Of a stretch of DNA of 64,000 nt, positions 7,949 through 14,836 are shown one piece after another. The translations under genes and the position numbers were made by a program. The first letter of the stretch is position 1; the number at the start of each line of letters is the position of its first letter. This DNA comes from Mediterraneibacter glycyrrhizinilyticus (lineage in GTDB: Bacteria; Bacillota; Clostridia; Lachnospirales; Lachnospiraceae): the NCBI RefSeq assembly GCF_015560805.1, contig NZ_JADMSO010000007.1:62001-126000 (forward strand), written 5' to 3'. Under the pieces are notes generated by a model, which was not told where the DNA came from, did no database searches, and saw nothing but the letters and a program-made list of their open reading frames with translations.

Positions 7949-9208
7949 ATGGAAAGAAAAAGTTTTGATGAACTGTATCGGGATATTTTGCAGCAGAAAA
8001 TAGATCTGCGGGAACCGCTTCCGCCGGAATATGATCCGCTCCATCTGGATTGTCTTCTTCATCCGAAAAATTATGCACCGGTTTTTCAAACGACTCAATT
8101 TCAAAATTGTGAGGAAGAGATAAAAAGAAAATGCATTCAAAGTTGTTTGTTTGAAGCGATAAAGGAAGAAGAAAATGGAAAAGTTTCTATTGATACAGAA
8201 AAATGTACCGGGTGCGGTGGATGCATTCATTCCTGCAAACCGGAAAAATTGCAGGGAAGCCGCGATCTGCTGGCAGTGATGATGGCGCTGTGGAAGAAAA
8301 AGGGGGAAGCATATATATTGGCGGCGCCTGCGTTTATGGGGCAGTTCGGAAAAGAGGTCACTCCGGGAAAATTGCGGAGTGCATTTCGGATCCTCGGATT
8401 TGACGGGATGGTGGAAGTTGCACTTTTTGCGGACATACTGACGATGAAAGAAGCATTGGAGTTTGACAAGCATGTCAGAAAAGCAGGGGATTTTCAAATG
8501 ACAAGCTGCTGCTGTCCGATCTGGATCTCTATGTTGAGGAAAGAGAAATGGATGGATCATGTACCGGGCGCGGTTTCTCCGATGATCGCTGCCGGTCGTG
8601 TCGTGAAGCGGCTGCATCCGGAAGCTCTGACTGTCTTTATAGGTCCGTGTCTGGCGAAAAAGGCGGAGGCAAGAGAAGCAGATGTTGCTGATGCGGTGGA
8701 TTATGTGCTGACATTTCAGGAAGTGAACGACCTGTTTGAAGCGGCAAAGATCGATCCGAAAACACTTCCCGAAAGGGGACGCGACCATTCTTCAAGAGCA
8801 GGAAGAATCTATGCGAGGACGGGCGGGGTGAGTGAAGCAGTTACCAAAACGGTACGTCAGTTGAGAAGCGATGGGAAAAGCATTCAGGTGAAAGCGGAGC
8901 AGGCAGACGGTGTTTCCGACTGCAGAAAACTTCTCGAACGATTCCGAAAGGGAGATTCCGATGCGAACTTTCTTGAGGGCATGGGATGTAAAGGAGGATG
9001 TGTGGGCGGACCGAAAGCGATGCTTTCGGCAAAGCAGGGGACAGAGTATGTGAATGAGTATGGAAATGCGGCAAAGGTGAAGACGCCGCTTGAGAATCCA
9101 TATGTGATGCAGTTGATGAAAGAATTGGGATTTGATACCGTTGAAGCGCTTTTGGAAGACGAAACGCTCTTTACGAGAAATTTCGGGAAAGAATTTTCCG
9201 ATAATTAG
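7949..9208 (+). CDS. [FeFe]-hydrogenase-like protein with ferredoxin domain
   Basis: A 419-residue protein with an N-terminal ferredoxin-like part (C54, C62, C66 and CTGCGGCIHSC at 86-96) and a hydrogenase large-subunit C-terminal domain. H-cluster motifs are all present but atypical: TSCCCPIW (185-192), GPCLAKKAE (232-240) and EGMGCKGGCVGG (343-354). The four cysteines that hold the [4Fe-4S]-[2Fe] H-cluster are kept, while the usual MPC is GPC and MACPGGC is MGCKGGC. Such changes are seen in the sensory or poorly characterised hydrogenase groups rather than the main catalytic ones. No PAS domain or maturation gene (hydEFG) is nearby. The start ATG 7949 follows GAGGGA. Confidence 0.8.
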   Translation: MERKSFDELYRDILQQKIDLREPLPPEYDPLHLDCLLHPKNYAPVFQTTQFQNCEEEIKRKCIQSCLFEAIKEEENGKVSIDTEKCTGCGGCIHSCKPEKLQGSRDLLAVMMALWKKKGEAYILAAPAFMGQFGKEVTPGKLRSAFRILGFDGMVEVALFADILTMKEALEFDKHVRKAGDFQMTSCCCPIWISMLRKEKWMDHVPGAVSPMIAAGRVVKRLHPEALTVFIGPCLAKKAEAREADVADAVDYVLTFQEVNDLFEAAKIDPKTLPERGRDHSSRAGRIYARTGGVSEAVTKTVRQLRSDGKSIQVKAEQADGVSDCRKLLERFRKGDSDANFLEGMGCKGGCVGGPKAMLSAKQGTEYVNEYGNAAKVKTPLENPYVMQLMKELGFDTVEALLEDETLFTRNFGKEFSDN

Positions 9209-9218
9209 AAGAAAACCC

Positions 9219-9247
9219 TTTTTGTTTTCTGTAAAATACGGTATAAT
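9219..9247 (+). promoter_or_regulatory. Promoter of the cytidylate-kinase-like gene
   Basis: A perfect -10 TATAAT (9242-9247) lies 17 bases after a weak -35 (TTTTTG, 9219-9224) and 44 bases before the ATG. Confidence 0.5.
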
Positions 9248-9290
9248 CGGTATATAAAAACGGATCCATAGATTGAGAGGAGTGATTTGG

Positions 9291-9923
9291 ATGACAGAAA
9301 ACATTATTATCACGATCGGGCGACAGTTTGGAAGCGGCGGACATGAGATCGGAAACCGTCTTGCAGAGCGGCTTTCCATTCCGCTCTATGATCACAATCT
9401 GATTCGGATGGCGGCAAAAGAACTTAAGATTACTCCGGAAGAAGCAGAGAAAGTGGATGAATCTATTTTGGGCAGATATATGTCCTCCGCGATTCTCGGA
9501 TCCGGAGACTATCTGATGTTTATGAATGAATCAGAATTTGAAGAGCCGCTGAGTGACAAAGTCTATGTAATGCAGACACAGATCATCCAAAAACTGGCAA
9601 ACAGAAGCTCCTGCATTTTTGTGGGAAGATGTGCGGATTATGTGCTGGGAGATTATTCAAACTGCATCAATGCATTTGTATATGCATATAAAGAAGACCG
9701 GATCCGTCGGATCATGAAACTGTACGATCTGACGGAACGGCAGGCTTGGGATAAGATCAAGAAGATAGATAAGACGAGAAAAGCATATTATGAAGAACAT
9801 ACGGATCGGGATTGGGGAAGTATTGAAGCGCATCAGATGTTGTTTAATGCAAGTCTGATGGGGATCGATGGCGTGGTAGATGCCCTGGAGGGCATTTACA
9901 GGAAATGGAACGAAAGAGAATAG
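9291..9923 (+). CDS. Cytidylate kinase-like family protein
   Basis: A 210-residue P-loop protein with ITIGRQFGSGGHEIGNRLAE near the N-terminus, the form of Walker A found in the Cytidylate_kin2 family. This family is common in Clostridia in addition to genuine Cmk; the substrate is not established. The later RTR-rich region (DRIRRIMKLYDLTERQAWDKI) resembles the lid and helix region of nucleoside monophosphate kinases. The ATG at 9291 is nine bases after GAGAGGAG; an earlier in-frame TTG (9273) lies before that site. It has its own promoter and a terminator, so it is monocistronic. Confidence 0.82.
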   Translation: MTENIIITIGRQFGSGGHEIGNRLAERLSIPLYDHNLIRMAAKELKITPEEAEKVDESILGRYMSSAILGSGDYLMFMNESEFEEPLSDKVYVMQTQIIQKLANRSSCIFVGRCADYVLGDYSNCINAFVYAYKEDRIRRIMKLYDLTERQAWDKIKKIDKTRKAYYEEHTDRDWGSIEAHQMLFNASLMGIDGVVDALEGIYRKWNERE

Positions 9924-9925
9924 AA

Positions 9926-9957
9926 AAATGGCTGGGAATGATTTCCCGGTCATTTTT
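9926..9957 (+). terminator. Terminator after the cytidylate-kinase-like gene
   Basis: A stem with two wobble or weak pairs, AATGGCTGGGAA against TTCCCGGTCATT, is followed by TTTTT (9953-9957). Confidence 0.75.
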
Positions 9958-9970
9958 GTATAGGCAACGA

Positions 9971-10042
9971 GCCAAAGTCCGGGCTTGCCCGAGACCTTGG
10001 CGACTGCTTACAATCCCGGAATGTGCCTTTTGGCACTTCCGG
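9971..10042. repeat. Two adjacent hairpins in a convergent intergenic region
   Basis: Hairpin A (9971-10001) nests GCCAA/TTGGC, GTC/GAC and CGGGC/GCCCG. Hairpin B (10016-10042) pairs CCGGAA-t-GTGCC with GGCAC-TTCCGG around TTTT. The region between the converging genes otherwise shows no gene. It may be a dispersed intergenic repeat of Lachnospiraceae or a bidirectional terminator region. Confidence 0.5.
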
Positions 10043-10128
10043 TGATTGATAAGAAACGATATTGGAAGCGTGAGCTTTGTGATAAATTGTTTTGTGTTTT
10101 GTACTGCAGCGATTCTGTAACGGTAAAT

Positions 10129-11046
10129 TCAGAAGAAAAATCCTGCCAGAAATGTCATGAATGGGATCGTGGCAATAGAACAAACCGTTGTAAACGCAAA
10201 AATTTCGGAAGCGTATTGATAGTTTTTGTTAAACTGGATCGCCATCATCGTCAAAGTTGCGCCGGTCGGGCATGCCGCTGCGATCAGCGTTGTATATGCG
10301 ATATCGTGTTCGGTCCGGAACGCAGCCAAAAGCAGAAGAACCGCAAATGGAATGAGGATCAGCTTTAAAATCGTGGTCCAGTAAACATGCAGTTTGGTAA
10401 AAATCTTTTTCGGATCGGTCTGTGCGACAGATACTCCTGCGATGATCATAGCCAGAGGCGTATTCATATCGGCAATGTAGTTCATCGAATCCAGCAGGAC
10501 AGAGGGAAGCTGGATCCGGGCAAAATAGAGTACAACTGCGATCACGACACCGATCATCATGGGCGAGAGTAGTCCCTGACGCAGACGTCTGAAAGAAAAA
10601 CTCCCATTGAGCAGAATCAGGCTGTGTGTCCATGTGAGGATATTAAAAACAGTCATATAAGCGGTTAAATAAAAGACGCCGTCGCTTCCCAATACACTGT
10701 TGATCAAAGGGATTCCGATAAATCCGCAGTTGGAATAGACTGCGGCGATCCGTTCGATCGCATATTCCGGATTTTTGCCGGCAGGGATCAGAAAATGTGC
10801 CATGAGGATCCCGAGGATATGGGCTGCAGCCGCAGCTGCAAACGAGATCATAAGTCCGCGGATCAGAGCCGGGTCATAAGGTGTCTGGTAAACGGTAATG
10901 ATCAGGCAGGGATTGACAACCATCAAAAGAAGATTAGACAGCGTCCGGTTTCCCTCCTGAGTGATCAATCCGATTTTATAACAAAAATAGGCAAGAAGCA
11001 TGATGAAAAGCATTTTGAGCAGTTGGTTAAAGATTAAAGTAAACAT
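10129..11046 (-). CDS. AEC (auxin efflux carrier) family transporter
   Basis: A 305-residue membrane protein with about ten hydrophobic segments and the family's N-terminal NQLLKMLFIMLLAYFCYKIG segment and central NCGFIGIPL motif. Bacterial AEC proteins export or import organic acids such as malate or malonate; substrate is unknown here. It lies 12 bases downstream of pduL on the same strand with an AGGAG ribosome site nine bases before its ATG, so the two form an operon. Confidence 0.88.
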   Translation of the reverse strand: MFTLIFNQLLKMLFIMLLAYFCYKIGLITQEGNRTLSNLLLMVVNPCLIITVYQTPYDPALIRGLMISFAAAAAAHILGILMAHFLIPAGKNPEYAIERIAAVYSNCGFIGIPLINSVLGSDGVFYLTAYMTVFNILTWTHSLILLNGSFSFRRLRQGLLSPMMIGVVIAVVLYFARIQLPSVLLDSMNYIADMNTPLAMIIAGVSVAQTDPKKIFTKLHVYWTTILKLILIPFAVLLLLAAFRTEHDIAYTTLIAAACPTGATLTMMAIQFNKNYQYASEIFAFTTVCSIATIPFMTFLAGFFF

Positions 11047-11058
11047 AAACAGAAACTC

Positions 11059-11700
11059 CTATCGATGGATTCCCTCCTGGATCTCGTCTGCCCAGGTCTG
11101 GAGATTGTAAGTATGTCCGTCAAAGAGCTTTAGTATGACGCCGGTCGGATGGTCATCGTTTGCAAATGCGTTTGCTTCATCCGTATCTACATGCATGGCA
11201 AGTGAAAAAGACGGACTGACACGGACAACTACATCGGAAAAGATCAGTGAACGTTCATAACTGGTTGTGATGACAAATACAATGTCATTGTCTTTGACAT
11301 GAGCACGCAGAGCGTCAATGGGTGTCATATGGATATGCCGTTTGGCAACGATCACACCTCTCTCCAGTGTAATCGTTCCGTATGGACCGATCAGCGTACA
11401 GCCGGGCGTTCCCTCCAGATCACCGGACTGACGGATCACGCTCGGAATACCGAGTCTTCTTGTGTCAGTTACGGAAATTTCAACCTGTGTCTCTTTTCGG
11501 TATGGACCCAGCACAACTACTTTTTCCAATTGCCCTTTTGGACCGACAACACGAAGTCGTTCTTTACAGGCATATTGTCCGGGCTGACTCAATTCTTTCA
11601 CATAGGTCATGTGAGAGCCTGTGCCAAAAAGTATCTCAAAATCTTCTTTTGAAAGGTGAATGTGCCTTGCAGATGTTTCAATAGGGATTTTTAAACTCAT
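11059..11700 (-). CDS. pduL: Phosphate propanoyltransferase PduL-type
   Basis: A 213-residue acyltransferase of the PduL family, which interconverts acyl-CoA and acyl phosphate and can replace Pta in fermenters. The two zinc-binding histidine regions are visible as ARHIHLS near residue 11 and AKRHIHM near 117, with HVDTDEANAF towards the end. The reading frame is open 52 codons further upstream, but the ATG at 11700 is preceded by GAGG and lies downstream of a good promoter (11756-11784), so the longer form is rejected. No microcompartment shell genes are nearby and no encapsulation peptide stands out, so a housekeeping acetate or propionate role is likely. Confidence 0.87.
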   Translation of the reverse strand: MSLKIPIETSARHIHLSKEDFEILFGTGSHMTYVKELSQPGQYACKERLRVVGPKGQLEKVVVLGPYRKETQVEISVTDTRRLGIPSVIRQSGDLEGTPGCTLIGPYGTITLERGVIVAKRHIHMTPIDALRAHVKDNDIVFVITTSYERSLIFSDVVVRVSPSFSLAMHVDTDEANAFANDDHPTGVILKLFDGHTYNLQTWADEIQEGIHR

Positions 11701-11755
11701 CCGACCATACCTCGTTTCCATGAACATATCGCTTTTTACATCAAAATATAAAAAT

Positions 11756-11784
11756 ATTTTAACAGACCGCACTCGGTTTTTCAA
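11756..11784 (-). promoter_or_regulatory. Promoter of pduL-AEC operon
   Basis: On the minus strand TTGAAA (11779-11784) is 17 bases from TAAAAT (11756-11761). Transcription would start near 11749, about 50 bases before the pduL ATG. Confidence 0.75.
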
Positions 11785-11869
11785 TGTTGGAAATGATTTG
11801 TTGTCTGCCACATTGATTTTTTTGTGAACCGACTGATCGCAAAAATAAAAATTCATCGGTAAAGGTATA

Positions 11870-11933
11870 AAAAACCTCTGCTTACAGATACTATTTCCAG
11901 AAATGGAAAAAAGTACAGGAAGCGGAGGTTTTT
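11870..11933 (+). promoter_or_regulatory. Leader stem-loop masking the spoVT ribosome site
   Basis: AAAAACCTCTGCTT (11870-11883) pairs with AAGCGGAGGTTTTT (11920-11933; one wobble). The right arm holds the GGAGG ribosome site and its T-run ends 2 bases before the ATG. A smaller TTTCCA/TGGAAA hairpin lies inside. Confidence 0.6.
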
Positions 11934-11935
11934 AT

Positions 11936-12481
11936 ATGAAAGCAACAGGAATCGTAAGAAGAATCGATGATCTTGGCCGTGTTGTGATCCCAAAGGAAAT
12001 CAGACGGACACTGCGGATCCGGGAGGGCGATCCGCTTGAGATCTTCACAGACCGGGAGGGGGAGATCATCCTGAAAAAATATTCTCCGATCGGGGAATTG
12101 GGAATGTTTGCTGCACAGTATTGCGAGAGTCTGGCACAGACACTAAATTGTACGGTATGTATAACAGACTGCGATCAAGTGATTGCAGTGAATGGGAATG
12201 GAAAAAAGGACTTTAACAATAAAAATATAAGTAAAGAAATGGAAAACTTTCTAAAGAAACGAGAAATGAAGAGCGGTAAGGAAAAGGATTCTTTCTATAT
12301 TCCTATTGTGCAGGAGGATGAAAACGTGTGTGAAGAGGTGATCTGCCCCATTTTGTGTGAGGGAGATGTGATCGGCAGCGTTATATTATTGAATCGGGAA
12401 GCAAAGAAGAAATTTGATGAGTCAGAACAAAAAGCAGCACGATGTGCGGCAGCATTTTTAGGAAAACAGATGGAGCAGTAA
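11936..12481 (+). CDS. spoVT: Stage V sporulation protein T (AbrB-type transition regulator)
   Basis: A 181-residue DNA-binding regulator. An AbrB-type swapped-hairpin domain (KATGIVRRIDDLGRVVIPKE, residues 2-21 onward to about 50) is joined to a GAF-like sensor domain (about 55-178), the architecture and length of SpoVT, which controls forespore genes late in sporulation. The upstream in-frame extension from 11903 is not part of the family; ATG 11936 follows GGAGG. An unusually long stem-loop hides that ribosome site. It is transcribed away from pduL. Confidence 0.9.
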   Translation: MKATGIVRRIDDLGRVVIPKEIRRTLRIREGDPLEIFTDREGEIILKKYSPIGELGMFAAQYCESLAQTLNCTVCITDCDQVIAVNGNGKKDFNNKNISKEMENFLKKREMKSGKEKDSFYIPIVQEDENVCEEVICPILCEGDVIGSVILLNREAKKKFDESEQKAARCAAAFLGKQMEQ

Positions 12482-12588
12482 AGGGAAGTTCTGATTTCTG
12501 TGCATATCCATGTCAATGGAACCATAAACATAATATAGAAGCTGTGGAGATCAGACGATGATCCGAAGAAGAAAAGGGGGGCGTGGAT

Positions 12589-12975
12589 ATGGAACAGAAT
12601 ATAAAAAACAAGACAGGATTAGATAAGACGATATTTTGGATGTTGAAATCATTGCTTTGTTCGTACGTGGTTACAGGGATTTTACTGTTGATCCTGGCAG
12701 GAATCCTTTATAAGTTTAATTTAGATGAGGCGAAAGTGACGGCGGGGATTTTGATCATCTATGTACTGTCAGCTTTTGCAGGCGGGTTTGTGATCGGAAA
12801 GATCACCGGAACAAAGAAATTTTTCTGGGGACTGCTTGTAGGGATTTTTTATGCGGTGCTTCTTGTACTCGTGTCATTTGGACTATATCGGTCGATTCAG
12901 GGCAGCGTATCGGAACTGGTGACAACGTTTCTTGTATGTGCCGGCGGGGGAATGGTCGGCGGAATGATTTCGTGA
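12589..12975 (+). CDS. TIGR04086-family small membrane protein
   Basis: A 128-residue integral membrane protein with four hydrophobic segments (about 18-40, 50-70, 75-100 and 108-125), matching the clostridial TIGR04086 family. These genes typically lie next to the SCIFF peptide, its maturase and the SecDF or YajC translocase genes, as here, which suggests a link to membrane or export functions; no activity is known. ATG 12589 is about seven bases after AAAAGGGGGG; an in-frame GTG at 12583 touches that site. Confidence 0.82.
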   Translation: MEQNIKNKTGLDKTIFWMLKSLLCSYVVTGILLLILAGILYKFNLDEAKVTAGILIIYVLSAFAGGFVIGKITGTKKFFWGLLVGIFYAVLLVLVSFGLYRSIQGSVSELVTTFLVCAGGGMVGGMIS

Positions 12976-13010
12976 TAGATTTCAGTGACAGATTTCGTGA
13001 GAAAAAACTC

Positions 13011-13039
13011 TTTTAAATCATGGCACAGTATGATATAAT
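13011..13039 (+). promoter_or_regulatory. Promoter of scfA
   Basis: TATAAT (13034-13039) with an upstream TG (extended -10) lies 17 bases after TTTTAA (13011-13016). The start codon of scfA is 48 bases further. Confidence 0.68.
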
Positions 13040-13086
13040 ACAACGAAGTAGAAATACAAGAGTATGAAAAGTAGGAGGAGATCAAG

Positions 13087-13230
13087 ATGAAACACATTAA
13101 AACACTGAATACTCAGACATTAAATCATACAGTGAAAAAAGGCGGATGCGGCGAGTGCCAGACATCATGTCAGTCTGCATGCAAGACATCTTGTACCGTA
13201 GGAAATCAGACTTGCGAGAACAGAAAATAA
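13087..13230 (+). CDS. scfA: SCIFF ranthipeptide precursor (six cysteines in forty-five residues)
   Basis: A 47-residue peptide with an N-terminal leader (MKHIKTLNTQTLNHTVKKGG) and a core with cysteines at 21, 24, 28, 32, 36 and 43 interleaved with threonine and serine. This is the SCIFF family found in nearly all Clostridia. The neighbouring radical SAM enzyme forms thioether bonds from a cysteine to a residue's non-alpha (here probably threonine gamma or similar) carbon; in a studied homologue one such bond joins a Cys and a Thr in the second half. It has its own promoter, an AGGAGGAG ribosome site and hairpins before scfB. Its biological role, possibly signalling, is unsettled. Confidence 0.95.
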   Translation: MKHIKTLNTQTLNHTVKKGGCGECQTSCQSACKTSCTVGNQTCENRK

Positions 13231-13251
13231 TCCTTTTGCACGTTGGAAGCG

Positions 13252-13265
13252 CGGCAGATCTGCCG
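13252..13265. repeat. Palindrome CGGCAGATCTGCCG between scfA and scfB
   Basis: A perfect 14-bp palindrome 22 bases after the scfA stop. Together with the next hairpin it could protect the short scfA message or reduce read-through. Confidence 0.5.
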
Positions 13266-13301
13266 GCAGGCGCAAAGGGAAATGAATAAGGAAATTAAAA
13301 G

Positions 13302-13330
13302 GGCAGCGACCTCGGCCGCTGCCTTATCCT
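13302..13330 (+). terminator. Weak terminator or attenuator between scfA and scfB
   Basis: GGCAGCG (13302-13308) pairs with CGCTGCC (13317-13323); the tail TTATCCTTG is only partly T-rich, so partial read-through into scfB is plausible. Confidence 0.5.
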
Positions 13331-13405
13331 TGTTTATCTGGAAATATGTAAAAGAAAGACGAACTCAGTAAAGAAACATATTAATTAGAAAGAGAGGTAT
13401 CTGTT

Positions 13406-14836
13406 GTGATACATCAGTACCAGAATAATGGATATAACATCGTGCTGGATGTCAACAGTGGTTCGGTTCATGTAGTAGATCCGCTTGCCTATGACATCAT
13501 CGCATGTTTGGAGAAGCAGAATCCATCCCAGGCGGCGGAATCATTAAAGAAACCGGAGACGTTGGAGATGGTGCTTTCGGAGCTCAAATCTTCCGGAAAA
13601 GAAGCGGATGCGGAAGAAGTAAAGGAGATTCTGGAAGCGGTAACGGAGCTGACAGAAGCAGGACAGCTTTTTACGGAAGATATTTATGAAGATTACATAG
13701 ACGAAGTCAAACAGCGCAAGACGGTTGTGAAAGCACTCTGTCTGCATATTGCCCACGACTGTAATCTGGCGTGTCGCTATTGTTTTGCCGAGGAGGGGGA
13801 GTATCACGGAAGACGTGCGCTGATGTCTTATGAAGTCGGAAAGAAAGCGCTTGACTTTCTGATCGCCAATTCCGGAAGCAGACGCAATCTGGAAGTGGAT
13901 TTCTTCGGTGGAGAACCGCTGATGAACTGGCAGGTTGTCAAAGATCTGGTTGCATATGGAAGAGAACAGGAAAAGCTTCATGATAAGCATTTCCGCTTTA
14001 CACTGACCACAAACGGTGTACTTTTAAATGATGAAGTACAGGAATTTGTGAATCGTGAGATGGATAACGTTGTTCTGAGCCTGGACGGAAGAAAAGAGGT
14101 CAACGACCGGATGCGTCCGTTCCGGAACGGAAAAGGAAGTTATGACCTGATCGTTCCGAAATTCCGGAAACTTGCCGAGAGCCGGAATCAGGAGAAATAT
14201 TATATCCGCGGAACGTTTACGCGGGAGAATCTGGATTTCTCAAAAGATGTAGAGCATTTTGCGGAATTGGGATTTGAGCAGATTTCCATCGAACCGGTCG
14301 TGGGAGAGGATACCGATCCGTATGCGATCCGGGAAAGCGATCTTCCTCAGATATTCTCCGAATACGACAAGCTGGCGAAAATGATGGTGGAACGTGAACG
14401 GGAGGGCAGAGGATTTAATTTCTTCCATTTCATGATCGATCTGGAGGGCGGTCCGTGTGTGGCGAAGCGGTTATCCGGCTGTGGTTCCGGTACGGAGTAT
14501 CTGGCAGTGACTCCATGGGGAGATCTTTATCCATGTCATCAGTTTGTCGGAGATGAGACATTCCTTATGGGAAATGTGGATGATGGCATCGTAAGACCGG
14601 AGATCGCTGATGATTTCAGAAGCTGCAGCGTGTACTCCAAAGAAAAATGCAGAAGTTGTTTTGCAAGATTCTACTGCAGCGGCGGATGTATGGCGAATTC
14701 TTATAAATTCCACAACACCATCCACGATACGTATGATGTGAGTTGTGAAATGGAACGTAAACGTGTGGAGTGTGCGATCATGATCAAAGCCGCTCTGGCA
14801 GATAATGGAAAGGATGAGGAACGTGAAGAAGAGTAA
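13406..14836 (+). CDS. scfB: SCIFF radical SAM maturase (thioether synthase)
   Basis: A 476-residue radical SAM enzyme with an N-terminal peptide-recognition region (about 1-90), the CNLACRYC cluster motif at 119-126, and a C-terminal SPASM domain with many cysteines (CGSGTEYLAVTPWGDLYPC near 360, CRSCFARFYCSGGC near 410, and a final C near 445) that bind two auxiliary Fe-S clusters. It installs thioether crosslinks in ScfA. The start is GTG 13406, eight bases after AGAGAGG. It overlaps the 5' end of secDF. Confidence 0.95.
   Translation: MIHQYQNNGYNIVLDVNSGSVHVVDPLAYDIIACLEKQNPSQAAESLKKPETLEMVLSELKSSGKEADAEEVKEILEAVTELTEAGQLFTEDIYEDYIDEVKQRKTVVKALCLHIAHDCNLACRYCFAEEGEYHGRRALMSYEVGKKALDFLIANSGSRRNLEVDFFGGEPLMNWQVVKDLVAYGREQEKLHDKHFRFTLTTNGVLLNDEVQEFVNREMDNVVLSLDGRKEVNDRMRPFRNGKGSYDLIVPKFRKLAESRNQEKYYIRGTFTRENLDFSKDVEHFAELGFEQISIEPVVGEDTDPYAIRESDLPQIFSEYDKLAKMMVEREREGRGFNFFHFMIDLEGGPCVAKRLSGCGSGTEYLAVTPWGDLYPCHQFVGDETFLMGNVDDGIVRPEIADDFRSCSVYSKEKCRSCFARFYCSGGCMANSYKFHNTIHDTYDVSCEMERKRVECAIMIKAALADNGKDEEREEE

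Noticed and set aside
11701-11856. 52-codon N-terminal extension of pduL
   Set aside because: A good minus-strand promoter (11756-11784) lies inside it and PduL proteins start at the shorter form.
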